Positions 36,376-44,114 of a DNA stretch of 56,582 nt are shown in pieces; within the stretch, counting starts at the first letter, position 1; every line of letters starts with the position of its first letter. The position numbers and the translations under genes are program-made. Origin of the DNA: Atopostipes suicloacalis DSM 15692 (GTDB lineage: Bacteria > Bacillota > Bacilli > Lactobacillales > Carnobacteriaceae_A); contig NZ_FQUF01000016.1 in the NCBI RefSeq assembly GCF_900129085.1, positions 1 through 56,582 of the forward strand, in the 5' to 3' direction. The notes under the pieces are model-generated. The model saw nothing but the letters and a program-made list of their open reading frames with translations. It searched no databases and was not told where the DNA came from.

Positions 36376-36417
36376 AAAGACTTTTGAGATTACTAGAAAT
36401 TCTCAAAAGTCTTTTTT
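36376..36417 (+). terminator. Rho-independent terminator after the ABC exporter operon
   Basis: AAAGACTTTTGAGA and TCTCAAAAGTCTTT form a perfect 14-bp stem with an 11-base loop and a run of T. Confidence 0.92.
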
Positions 36418-36535
36418 ATTGATTTGATCGAACAAGAAAATAAAAATATTATTATATATTGGAGAGATTTTATTAAGAAAGAATTGTTGAGTGATTGGAT
36501 TAAATAAAATACAAAACACAAAATACGAACAAACG

Positions 36536-36564
36536 TTTTCATAATGATTAGTTTATGCTATAAT
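36536..36564 (+). promoter_or_regulatory. Promoter of the type I toxin mRNA
   Basis: TTTTCA (36536-36541), a 17-base spacer and TATAAT (36559-36564) with an extended TGC just before. The transcript would begin near 36571, a few bases before the AGACGGTGGCT element at 36582-36592. Confidence 0.7.
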
Positions 36565-36618
36565 AGTAAAGCAAGAAGTTGAGACGGTGGCTAATCTAAT
36601 TAGATGGAGGTGGTGCTT

Positions 36619-36675
36619 ATGATATACGTAAGCTCTACTGACTTTGAGAGGAGAGGCCTTTTTGTCAGCATTTGA
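36619..36675 (+). CDS. Leader ORF overlapping the toxin gene (18 codons)
   Basis: ATG 36619 lies 8 bases after GGAGG (36606-36610). It encodes an 18-residue peptide ending TDFERRGLFVSI, with TGA at 36673. It overlaps the toxin start by 14 bases in another frame. Translation of this ORF would carry ribosomes to the internal AGGAG and the toxin TTG, so it may couple or gate toxin synthesis. The peptide itself may have no function. Confidence 0.6.
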   Translation: MIYVSSTDFERRGLFVSI

Positions 36676-36766
36676 AACCATTCAAGTCATTATCGCAATT
36701 GGAAGTTATTCGATTGCGTTGATTACTTTGGTAGTCAAAGTGCTTAGAAATGACAATAAAAAATAA
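36662..36766 (+). CDS. Putative holin-like type I toxin (34 residues)
   Basis: A 34-residue hydrophobic peptide starting at TTG 36662 behind AGAGGAGAGG. It begins MSAFETIQVIIAIGSYS, has one membrane segment (about 6-28) and ends in a basic tail KVLRNDNKK. This matches the putative holin-like toxin family (PF16935 as I remember it) found widely in lactic acid bacteria. Overproduction would depolarise the membrane. The gene lies between an upstream leader ORF and a bidirectional terminator, with a convergent antisense RNA on the other strand, the standard type I toxin-antitoxin layout. It was too short for routine gene calling. Confidence 0.85.
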   Translation: MSAFETIQVIIAIGSYSIALITLVVKVLRNDNKK

Positions 36767-36866
36767 CCGTTCAACTTTGGCGTGTTAACGGTTATTTTTA
36801 ACTACTAATAAGCCACCGTCTTGAACGGCTTGTCGAGGGTTCTGTTCGCGCAGAGCCCTTTTTCTT
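36757..36866 (-). ncRNA. Antisense RNA antitoxin of the holin-like toxin
   Basis: On the minus strand TTTACT (36901-36896), 17 bases and GATAAT (36878-36873) form a promoter. The transcript, about 110 nt, begins with a GGGCTCTG..CAGAACCC-type hairpin, contains AGACGGTGGCT (36821-36811) and ends at the shared terminator stem with a U-run at 36763-36757. The toxin mRNA has the identical AGACGGTGGCT at 36582-36592, so both ends of the two RNAs can pair, as in par/Fst-type systems. Expected role: block toxin translation. Confidence 0.75.
36762..36800. terminator. Bidirectional terminator shared by toxin mRNA and antisense RNA
   Basis: AATAACCGTTCAAC and GTTAACGGTTATT form the stem; T-rich sequence follows on the plus strand and an A-run precedes, giving a U-run on the minus-strand RNA. 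Confidence 0.85.
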
Positions 36867-37102
36867 ATATCTATTATCACATGTACATAGCAAAAAGTAA
36901 AGTTTTCTCATTTAATATGAAATTTATGATTTTACCATCTCAAAAATAGGCACAAAAGAATGGTATGAATACTATTATGGCGAGTAAACCAAAGAGTAAC
37001 TAGATTGTTACGTTGCATTTAATTAAGATGTAACACCTATGATACATGACTCTCTACATCATATCATGTACCTTATAAGTATATTTAATATTTAAAGGAA
37101 CA

Positions 37103-37372
37103 TTGGTTAGAGAGGATGATTATTTATATATGCGCAAATTTGATGAGGACATTCAGAAGTCGTGTAGTTGGATACGAGACTGCATTTTACTTATTTATAT
37201 ATTTATGATGTTAATCTTTAAAAATGGACTGGCCTTGAGACTGGGAGAAGATAAGTCTTATTTTCTTATACTCATAGGGATTCTGGGGATTTTGTTTATT
37301 TATAGAATAATTATTTTCATGTGGACAAAGTTTGGAACAAAAAATAAAAAAGGAGAGGTATCTGATGAATAG
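37103..37372 (+). CDS. Small membrane protein of unknown function
   Basis: Up to 89 residues with two predicted membrane helices (CILLIYIFMMLIFKNGLAL and FLILIGILGILFIYRIIIF) and a basic C-terminal tail. I recognise no family. Start choice is open: TTG 37103 has AAAGGA only 3 bases away and ATG 37130 (MRKFDEDIQKS) has AGAGG at 14. The stop overlaps the start of the next gene by 8 bases, so the two are translationally coupled and probably work together. The 230 bases upstream, after the antisense promoter, contain no clear feature except AT-rich promoter-like sequence. Confidence 0.6.
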   Translation: MVREDDYLYMRKFDEDIQKSCSWIRDCILLIYIFMMLIFKNGLALRLGEDKSYFLILIGILGILFIYRIIIFMWTKFGTKNKKGEVSDE

Positions 37373-37913
37373 TATTTTATCCTTGCTGAATCTATTTTTA
37401 GTCTTTCAATCGATTGTTCTTCCAGGGGAAAAAACTTACGAAAACCCAGAAACATTAAATATTGGAATAGAACAGGCGAATATGGAAGTACAAACAGAAA
37501 ATGTAGAATTTTTGATAGAAGATATTAACGAAGCAGGAAGTCTCACTAAAGGGTATATGGATGAAGATAATATCTTACATACAGTACAAATAGAAGCAAG
37601 TTCAACTTCAGATATACCTTCAAGTAACATCGGTCTTATGCGTTTGGCAAATAAAACATATACGATTAGATATACAAAAGATGCTAGTGTAAGTTCCTCT
37701 TTTAAAATTGATATTCTCTCTAATAAAATACAAAGAGTACATAGTAGCAGTGTAACTTTGTATAAAGGAACATTGAGCGATAGTAAGTTAGTTAGAATTT
37801 CATCAACTAAAGCACAACAAACTTTTAATCAAAAATTATTATTTGGAACGAGAAAGTATAGTATCACTGCTACTGTAAGTAACGGAAAAATTGTTGTTCA
37901 TGCTATTCCATGA
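37365..37913 (+). CDS. Secreted or membrane-anchored protein of unknown function
   Basis: A 182-residue protein starting at ATG 37365 behind AAGGAGAGG. The first 20 residues SILSLLNLFLVFQSIVLPG look like a signal sequence. The rest is Ser/Thr-rich and beta-strand-like (KTYTIRYTKDASVSSSFKID, RKYSITATVSNGKIVVHAIP), which suggests an extracellular beta domain. I do not recognise a family. It overlaps the preceding membrane-protein gene by 8 bases and the tail of the convergent XRE regulator gene by 11 bases, so the three form a compact module. Confidence 0.65.
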   Translation: MNSILSLLNLFLVFQSIVLPGEKTYENPETLNIGIEQANMEVQTENVEFLIEDINEAGSLTKGYMDEDNILHTVQIEASSTSDIPSSNIGLMRLANKTYTIRYTKDASVSSSFKIDILSNKIQRVHSSSVTLYKGTLSDSKLVRISSTKAQQTFNQKLLFGTRKYSITATVSNGKIVVHAIP

Positions 37914-38400
37914 TAACTTCTATTGTGGTTCCTCCAAGTCCAAATAAAGCAATCATATCTAGTATAAATTGAATTAAAAAGTATATAGAAAAGGTTAAAA
38001 CGATCAAACCAATAATTGTACGATATGTCTTCTTATTCTTTCGGGCATACATATAACTATAGGTAGAAATTGGTGTAAACCAAATATAAAGCAAAGGACT
38101 TAAAGCTAAAACAAAGATGCAAATATCTTTCCAGTATCTTGTGATATAAGCTTTTATCTTCGGAGTTTCATCAGAGGAAGGCATACTTGTGTTTTCTTTT
38201 TCACACTCATAATCCGGTAAAAAGTAAGACATATCTTTTTCAAAAAATTGAGCAATTTGAGCAATATTATCTGTTGAAGGAATAGAAGAGCCATTTTCCC
38301 AACGACTGATCGTTTGACGAGAAACATATATTTTTTCTGCTAATTCAGCTTGGGTAATATCATTTTCTTTTCGTAATAATTTAATTTTATCTTTAACCAT
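37903..38400 (-). CDS. XRE-family regulator with C-terminal membrane segments
   Basis: A 165-residue protein: an N-terminal XRE/Cro helix-turn-helix (KIKLLRKENDITQAELAEKI, YVSRQTISRWENGSSIPSTD) and two or three C-terminal membrane helices (DICIFVLALSPLLYIWFTP, TIIGLIVLTFSIYFLIQFIL). Membrane-tethered XRE regulators of this type occur in many Firmicutes. ATG 38400 is used since GGAGGA lies 6 bases upstream; the ATG two codons earlier is too close. It is convergent with, and overlaps by 11 bases, the unknown secreted-protein gene, which it may control. Confidence 0.85.
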   Translation of the reverse strand: MVKDKIKLLRKENDITQAELAEKIYVSRQTISRWENGSSIPSTDNIAQIAQFFEKDMSYFLPDYECEKENTSMPSSDETPKIKAYITRYWKDICIFVLALSPLLYIWFTPISTYSYMYARKNKKTYRTIIGLIVLTFSIYFLIQFILDMIALFGLGGTTIEVIME

Positions 38401-38629
38401 ACTCATTCCTCCAGAGTAACACGATTGTATCATTATTTTAGGTACATTGTATCATAAATGAAGCGTCACTTATTAGATAAAGTGATGTACTTTTAGTGTG
38501 AAATAAAAAATAAGGAAAGAAGAGATTAAAAATAAATCGTTTTATAATTTTATAGTCCATTTAATGGAAGTTGGTTTAACCCAGTTCGTCCATAAAAGAT
38601 TGGGTTTACATAACAATTAATGGGTGGTG

Positions 38630-39061
38630 ATGTTTGTGGAGGAAATAAAGTTAAATAATTACTACAAAAAACAATTAATTTTTTTAATAATTGGGTTTAC
38701 TTTAGTATTTTTTGTTTTTTATTATGGTAACAATTTTATCTATTCACTATTACATGTTCTACCATATTTCGCTATGGTTACGTTATATTATGAAAAATTT
38801 AAGAATCAGCAAATGTTATCCGATTTCAGTAATAAAGAAAATAATTTGAAATTAGATAGTACGGAAAAAGAGAAAATGAAAAAACGTAGTAAGCTGATTT
38901 TTAGCTTATCAATAATCATTTCCATAATAATTATTAGTATAAGTTATGTAATAACTAAAAACATCTTTGAGTCTTTATTGTTTTTACCATTATTAGCTAT
39001 ATCAGGTCGAATTTCATTTGATAACCTGAAATATGTAAAAAATATTATCGACTTAAGTTAA
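38630..39061 (+). CDS. Four-helix membrane protein of unknown function
   Basis: About 143 residues with two pairs of membrane helices (QLIFLIIGFTLVFFVFYYG, LLHVLPYFAMVTLYY, then ISIIIISISYVITKNIF, LLFLPLLAISG) separated by a charged, Lys-rich linker. No family recognised. The start is uncertain: ATG 38630 has GGGTGG only 2 bases away, GTG 38636 has it at 8. It is read alone, with a terminator after it. Confidence 0.55.
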   Translation: MFVEEIKLNNYYKKQLIFLIIGFTLVFFVFYYGNNFIYSLLHVLPYFAMVTLYYEKFKNQQMLSDFSNKENNLKLDSTEKEKMKKRSKLIFSLSIIISIIIISISYVITKNIFESLLFLPLLAISGRISFDNLKYVKNIIDLS

Positions 39062-39124
39062 ATTATTATTCAATAATTATCCGATCAATATTGAATGTAC
39101 TAGAGAAAAAATGAAAAATTATAT

Positions 39125-39166
39125 AAAAAGAAGTTTCTAGCTGATCGAACTAGAAACTTCTTTTTA
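39125..39166. terminator. Rho-independent terminator
   Basis: AAAAAGAAGTTTCTAG and CTAGAAACTTCTTTTT form a perfect stem with a 10-base loop; A and T tails make it usable in both directions. Confidence 0.88.
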
Positions 39167-39357
39167 TGTCTATTCATTCCTCTTTAAGACTAAAATTCAA
39201 CCGACAATTGAGAAAAAAGAAAATTATTGTTAAAATTTTTTTCCAATACTTTAATAAAATTACGAGGATAAATTAAACTGTTAGTCCGCATTCCTTAAAA
39301 CTTTCAAAAAATATGATAAAATAGGTTCAGAGAAATTCGAGAGGAGGAGATCTCTCA

Positions 39358-40086
39358 ATGAAAAAAGAAAAATTATTTGTCGTCGGCGACGTTCACGGAC
39401 AAATTACAATGCTAAAAGAACTGCTCAAATATTGGAAACCTGAAGAGGAACAATTGTTATTCTTAGGCGATCTAGCGGATCGTGGTGAAAATTCAAAAGC
39501 AACCCTTGAATGGGCACGAGATTTAAAGGAAGAGCATGAGGCGATTGTGATTAAAGGTAACCACGATGAAATGTTAGAAAAATTCCTCGAAAAGCCAGCA
39601 GAACATGTTGCTTTGTATTACATGAATGGTGGGGGAATGACTGTAAATTCTTTACTGAGTCGAAAAGCCAGCCAGCATGAATTTGAAAAGAATGCACAAG
39701 AAATTAAAGAAAATTATCCTTGGCTACTTCCATTCTTAAAATCTTTACCTTTGTATCATGAATGGGGAAATTATTTATTTGTGCATGCAGGAGTTAATAT
39801 GCAAAAAGAAAATTGGAGAGATTCATCTATCCGCGATTTCGTCTGGATTCGAGAAGGCTTTTATGATCAACCGAATCATACAGGCAAAACGATTATCTTC
39901 GGGCATACCGTTACAGCCACACTCAACAAAGACTTCAATAACTTTGATATTTGGGAAAGTGGTGATGGACTGATTGGATTGGACGGAGGCGCTGTATATG
40001 GCGGGAAGATGCACGCTTTAGTTCTCACAAAAGACGAGATTAAAGAGCATTACTTCGTCGAAAATGACGGCTATCGGTTCGGATAG
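39358..40086 (+). CDS. PPP-type metallophosphatase (PrpE/ApaH-like)
   Basis: A 242-residue calcineurin-fold phosphatase with all PPP signatures: FVVGDVHGQITML, FLGDLADRGENS, VIKGNHDEMLEKF, FVHAGVNMQKEN and IFGHTVTATL. Bacterial members act as serine/threonine protein phosphatases or symmetric Ap4A hydrolases; the sequence alone does not decide. GAGGAGGAG precedes the start. The gene lies 50 bases before tex and may be co-transcribed with it. Confidence 0.9.
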   Translation: MKKEKLFVVGDVHGQITMLKELLKYWKPEEEQLLFLGDLADRGENSKATLEWARDLKEEHEAIVIKGNHDEMLEKFLEKPAEHVALYYMNGGGMTVNSLLSRKASQHEFEKNAQEIKENYPWLLPFLKSLPLYHEWGNYLFVHAGVNMQKENWRDSSIRDFVWIREGFYDQPNHTGKTIIFGHTVTATLNKDFNNFDIWESGDGLIGLDGGAVYGGKMHALVLTKDEIKEHYFVENDGYRFG

Positions 40087-40136
40087 ATAGAAAGAATATT
40101 GTAATAGAAAAAAGTAGATAGTAGGAGCATGAGAAA

Positions 40137-42341
40137 ATGGCAGAAGTAAAAGAAGAAAAGACACAAAAAGATCAAACAAGAAATCGAGTACTGACTCTTT
40201 TAAATGAAGAATTAACGAATTTTTCGGATAAGCAGATTAAAGTCGTACTTGATTTATTAGCCGATGGAAACACGGTACCTTTTATCGCACGTTATCGAAA
40301 AGAAGTCACAGGGTCATTGGACGAAGTGGAAATTCGCGATATTGAGGATCGTTACCAATATTTAACAAACCTTGAGAAACGAAAAGAAGAAGTTCTTCAC
40401 TCGATTGAGGAACAGGATAAGCTAACACCTGAGTTGGAAAGTGAGATTAAGCAAGCCACACAATTGCAGCGTGTTGAGGATTTATATTTGCCTTATCGAC
40501 AAAAACGTCGTACTTTGGCGACGATTGCGAAGGAAAAGGGACTTGAACCTTTCGCAGAGTGGTTAATGACTTTCCCTGAAGAGGATTTGGCAAAAGAAGC
40601 TGAAAAATACATTAATCCAGAAGAAGAATTAGAAACAGTGGAAGACGTTTATTCTGGAGTTCATGAGATTCTGGCAGAATATACTTCAGATAATGCGGAA
40701 TTCCGAAAATGGATTCGCGCGAAAACCATGAATAGCGGGAAAATCGAAGTGACTGTGAAAGATGAAGAGGCGGATGAAAAGGGCGTTTATCAAATGTATT
40801 ATGAGTATGATCGCCCTGTAAATAAACTGGCTTCTCACCAAGTGCTTGCGATTAATCGAGGAGAAAAAGAAAAAATTCTCACGGTAAAAATCGTTGTCGA
40901 CGAACAAGAAATTTTTGATTATCTCTTTGATGAAACGGTACCGTCTCTAGCGATTTCTGGAGCAATTTCTTTGGTTCAAGAAGCTAATGAAGATGCTTAT
41001 AAACGCTTTATCCAACCAGCGATTGAGCGTGAAATTCGCGCAACTTTAACAGAAGATGCGGAAGATCAAGCAATTGATGTGTTTGGAGATAATTTAAGAA
41101 ATCTTCTTTTACAAGCGCCATTGAAGGGGCAAACAATATTAGGTTTTGACCCGGCGTATCGTACAGGTTGTAAACTTGCTGCTGTGGATGAAACAGGAAA
41201 ACTTTTAGGAATTAAAGTGATTTACCCACATAAACCTGCTTCTAAAAGTAAACGAGAAGCAGCGAAAGGTGAATTAATTGATTTTATTGAAGAGCATCAT
41301 ATTGATACAATCGCCATCGGAAATGGTACAGCCAGTCGTGAGTCCGAACAATTTGTTGCAGATCTTTTAAAAGAAATTGATCGTAAAGTAGCTTATGTGA
41401 TTGTTAATGAAGCAGGAGCATCCGTTTATTCGGCAAGTGCTGAAGCACGTCGCGAATTTCCGGATTTAGAAGTAGAGGAACGTAGTGCAGTTAGTATTGC
41501 CCGTCGCCTACAAGATCCACTCGCTGAATTAGTAAAAATTGATCCACAATCTATTGGTGTGGGGCAATACCAACATGATGTTTCTCAAAAGAAATTGACG
41601 GAACGGTTGGATTTTGTTGTAGAGACAGCGGTAAACCAAGTGGGAGTAAACTTAAATACAGCAAGTGCCACCTTACTACAACATATTTCTGGGTTAACGA
41701 AAACAACGGCTCAAAACATTGTTGAATATCGTAGTGAAAATGGGTTATTTAATAATCGAAAACAATTAAAAGAAGTTAAACGTTTAGGACCAAAAGCTTT
41801 TGAGCAATCAGCTGGTTTCTTACGTATTCCAGATGGCGAAGAATTGTTTGATAATACCGGTATTCACCCCGAAACGTATAAAGAAGCAGAGCAAATTCTT
41901 AAAATTACCGATATTCGTAAAAAAGATTTAGGAACGGATGAAGTAAAAGAAATTTTAGGTGCTGTAAATAATAAAGAAGTGCGCGAAGAAGTAGGTCTTG
42001 GTAAAGAAACCTATCAAGATATCATTAAAGCTTTAACAACGCCAGGTCGTGATATGCGTGATGATATGCCAGCTCCACTATTGCGTACAGATGTGTTAAC
42101 GATCGAAGACTTAACAGAAGGTATGGAGTTAGAAGGAAGCGTACGAAATGTTGTGGACTTTGGTGCTTTCGTAGATATTGGTGTCGGACAAGATGGCCTT
42201 GTTCACATTTCAAAATTAAGTCAAAGTTACATCAAACATCCAAAAGACGTTGTTGCAGTTGGTGACATTGTAACCGTCTGGGTCGATTCAGTTGATTTAA
42301 ATAGAGGACGGATTGGCTTGTCAATGTTAGGTGAAAACTAA
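40137..42341 (+). CDS. tex: Tex-family S1 RNA-binding protein
   Basis: A 734-residue Tex protein. Domains in order are the N-terminal helical region with PFIARYRKEVTGSLDE, a YqgF/RNase H-like fold beginning ILGFDPAYRTGCKLA, helix-hairpin-helix segments (GVNLNTASATLLQHISGL) and a C-terminal S1 domain (ELEGSVRNVVDFGAFVDIGV). Tex binds RNA and affects transcription; its precise task in Firmicutes is unclear. It is followed by a terminator and the second 52-bp repeat array. Confidence 0.96.
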   Translation: MAEVKEEKTQKDQTRNRVLTLLNEELTNFSDKQIKVVLDLLADGNTVPFIARYRKEVTGSLDEVEIRDIEDRYQYLTNLEKRKEEVLHSIEEQDKLTPELESEIKQATQLQRVEDLYLPYRQKRRTLATIAKEKGLEPFAEWLMTFPEEDLAKEAEKYINPEEELETVEDVYSGVHEILAEYTSDNAEFRKWIRAKTMNSGKIEVTVKDEEADEKGVYQMYYEYDRPVNKLASHQVLAINRGEKEKILTVKIVVDEQEIFDYLFDETVPSLAISGAISLVQEANEDAYKRFIQPAIEREIRATLTEDAEDQAIDVFGDNLRNLLLQAPLKGQTILGFDPAYRTGCKLAAVDETGKLLGIKVIYPHKPASKSKREAAKGELIDFIEEHHIDTIAIGNGTASRESEQFVADLLKEIDRKVAYVIVNEAGASVYSASAEARREFPDLEVEERSAVSIARRLQDPLAELVKIDPQSIGVGQYQHDVSQKKLTERLDFVVETAVNQVGVNLNTASATLLQHISGLTKTTAQNIVEYRSENGLFNNRKQLKEVKRLGPKAFEQSAGFLRIPDGEELFDNTGIHPETYKEAEQILKITDIRKKDLGTDEVKEILGAVNNKEVREEVGLGKETYQDIIKALTTPGRDMRDDMPAPLLRTDVLTIEDLTEGMELEGSVRNVVDFGAFVDIGVGQDGLVHISKLSQSYIKHPKDVVAVGDIVTVWVDSVDLNRGRIGLSMLGEN

Positions 42342-42353
42342 GAAATTAATTAT

Positions 42354-42387
42354 AAGTCTCGCTCTGTATTAGGGCGAGGCTTTTTTT
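42354..42387 (+). terminator. Rho-independent terminator after tex
   Basis: AAGTCTCGCTC pairs with GGGCGAGGCTT (two wobbles) around a short loop and runs into seven T. Confidence 0.9.
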
Positions 42388-42435
42388 GATGGTCTAAAAA
42401 GGATATAATTTTTATTTTTGGAGAGAAAATTTTGT

Positions 42436-42797
42436 TATCCTAAGGAGTAGGCGGAAAAAACAGGTCTACTTCTTAGGGTAACGGCTCTATTCTAAGGAGT
42501 AAGCGAAAAAACTGGGTCTACTTCATAGGGTAACGGCTCTATCCTAAGGAGTAGGCGGAAAAACTGAGTCTACTTCATAGGGTAAACGGCTCTATCCTAA
42601 GGAGTAAGCGAAAAAACTGGGTCTACTTCTTAGGATAACGGTTCTATCCTAAGGAGTTGGCAGAAAAAACAGGTCTACTTCTTAGGGTAACTGTTCTACC
42701 CTAAGGAGTGGGCGAAAAAATGGGTCTACTCTGGGAAATAGACGCATTACCTCCCGAAGTGAGCATAAAATACGACTCCACTCTGGAAGATAGCTTC
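42436..42797. repeat. Tandem repeat array B: five intact and two decayed 52-bp hairpin units
   Basis: Units at 42436-42487, 42488-42539, 42540-42592, 42593-42644 and 42645-42696 each read TATCCTAAGGAGTAGGCG, an A-run, GGTCTACTTCTTAGGGTAAC and a short link. Units at 42697-42747 and 42748-42797 are decayed. CCTAAGGAGT and ACTTCTTAGG within a unit are complementary over 10 positions with one wobble. The family is the same as array A at 14383-14540. Nothing else is visible between 42800 and the sprT-like gene apart from AT-rich promoter-like sequence. Confidence 0.92.
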
Positions 42798-43007
42798 TAA
42801 AACTAAAAGAAATTACTGTTAATAACGATTAATTATAGTAATTTTGTGGATCATTATGATTTATGGTCATTTTAACTATTAATATAATTTGAATTTTTTT
42901 ATTTAAAGATAGATATGTTAAAATATTTTGTGAGTTATGAGTGAAAGAGATACACGAATAAAAATTAAATCCTCAGAATAAAATGAAATGAAATGGGAGA
43001 ATTATTA

Positions 43008-43487
43008 ATGGAACAAATTGAACTACAAGAATGTGTACAAGATATTTCAAAAAAATATTTTAATAAACCCTTTAAACATACCGCAACCTTCAACCGCCGC
43101 CTTCAAACAACCGGTGGACGCTATCATTTAAACACTCATAATTTGGATTTTAACCCTAAAATTTTGGAAACTTTTGGTACAGCAACCTTTGAAGGCATCG
43201 TCAAACATGAATTGTGCCACTATCATTTACATATCGAAAAGAAAGGGTACCGTCATAGTGATTCTGATTTTCGTATTCTTTTAAAACAAGTAGAAGGCTT
43301 ACGTTACACACCTTCCATTGAAACCAAAGAAGGATCCACTCACCTGTGGGTCTATCAATGCAGGGATTGCGATACAACCATCTATCGAAAACGTCGCTTT
43401 AACATCAAAAAGTTTGTTTGTTCAAAATGTCGAGGCTCTTTTGAACTACAAGGAAGAGATGAAATAAAAATAGAAAAATATCAGTAA
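43008..43487 (+). CDS. SprT-like zinc metalloprotein
   Basis: A 159-residue SprT-family protein (Firmicutes YdcK type). The metal site is VKHELCHYHLH (His67-Glu68-x-x-His71), and a C-terminal zinc ribbon is formed by CRDC and CSKC. Eukaryotic SPRTN homologues are DNA-protein crosslink proteases; bacterial function is unknown. ATG 43008 is used because GGGAGA lies 7 bases upstream; the ATG at 42993 carries that site inside it. It is flanked by array B and a candidate small RNA. Confidence 0.9.
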   Translation: MEQIELQECVQDISKKYFNKPFKHTATFNRRLQTTGGRYHLNTHNLDFNPKILETFGTATFEGIVKHELCHYHLHIEKKGYRHSDSDFRILLKQVEGLRYTPSIETKEGSTHLWVYQCRDCDTTIYRKRRFNIKKFVCSKCRGSFELQGRDEIKIEKYQ

Positions 43488-43589
43488 TTTATTTTAAAAA
43501 AACAAAATTTTTTTCTCCTTCGGAAAACGCGACCTGAATGGGTTTCCTGATAAAAAGATTAGAAAAACAAAAGAATCTTTAATTATATA

Positions 43590-43618
43590 TTGACAACGCT
43601 TACAGTATGCGATATCAT
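43590..43618 (+). promoter_or_regulatory. Promoter of the candidate small RNA
   Basis: TTGACA (43590-43595), exactly 17 bases and TATCAT (43613-43618), with no open reading frame downstream before the terminator at 43691. Confidence 0.75.
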
Positions 43619-43624
43619 TCTAAG

Positions 43625-43728
43625 TGAAGTAAGAGTTAGTGAATATAACTAATTTACTTTTCATATTTTTAATCATCTCCTTTCTACAGAGAAAAGCCCC
43701 TACGGAAAAAGGGGCTTTTCTGTTTTTT
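43625..43728 (+). ncRNA. Candidate small regulatory RNA with C/U-rich seed
   Basis: A transcript of about 105 nt is predicted from the promoter at 43590. It starts with a hairpin (AAGTAA 43627-43632 with TTACTT 43654-43659, inner TTAGT with ACTAA), followed by an unpaired stretch AATCATCTCCTTTCT (43671-43685), and closes with a GC-rich terminator. The single-stranded part is complementary to Shine-Dalgarno regions. There is no start codon with a ribosome site. The layout is that of a trans-acting small RNA; no named family was recognised. Confidence 0.6.
43691..43728 (+). terminator. Terminator of the candidate small RNA
   Basis: GAAAAGCCCC (43691-43700) and GGGGCTTTTC (43711-43720) form a perfect 10-bp stem followed by TGTTTTTTC. 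Confidence 0.92.
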
Positions 43729-43844
43729 CTAATTTAAATAAAATTAAAAACGATTTTCACTCATCTTCATCTTTAATTGAACCTTCTATTTTCTTTTTAA
43801 AAATAGAAAATTAATCCAAGGTTAAAATTAGATTAAAATATTCC

Positions 43845-43872
43845 TTGACTTAAATTTTAGGCGTGGTAATAT
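43845..43872 (+). promoter_or_regulatory. Promoter of the aromatic amino acid operon
   Basis: TTGACT (43845-43850), a 16-base spacer and TAATAT (43867-43872). Transcription should begin near 43879, 25 bases before the leader peptide start and 330 before the first structural gene. Confidence 0.7.
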
Positions 43873-43903
43873 ATTTTTACAACTTAATCGAGGAGAAGAT
43901 AAG

Positions 43904-43969
43904 ATGAATCAACAAAAGCAACAATTAAACAATAACTTCTTCTTTAGCTATTTTAGGTACAGTTTGTAG
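43904..43969 (+). CDS. Phe/Tyr-rich leader peptide (21 residues)
   Basis: ATG 43904 lies 5-8 bases after GAGGAGAAG. The peptide starts MNQQKQQLNNN, continues FFFSYFRY and ends SL before TAG at 43967. Four Phe and two Tyr occur within eight codons, six of the 21 residues. It precedes a terminator and an operon holding a transporter, prephenate dehydratase and prephenate dehydrogenase, so it is read as the sensor of charged tRNA-Phe and tRNA-Tyr. It resembles in logic the enteric pheA and pheST leader peptides, not in sequence. Confidence 0.8.
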   Translation: MNQQKQQLNNNFFFSYFRYSL

Positions 43970-44114
43970 ACATAAGTTCAGACATTATGGATGCAAACTC
44001 AGTCATCAAACTGAATTGTATCTCTAATGGCTAAAGCTTATTAAGCTGTGCTGGCCACCTAGAGAAATTAATCTAAGTGGTTGTTAACAACAAGCCAATA
44101 AATATAACCTTCAC

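Noticed and set aside
36925-36990. Short frame ending KEWYEYYYGE before a stop
   Set aside because: No start codon and no recognised family; looks protein-like by chance or a very old remnant.
36996-37006. GTAACTAGATT shared with 49538-49548
   Set aside because: An 11-base match in AT-rich intergenic DNA with little similarity around it; not enough to call a repeat.
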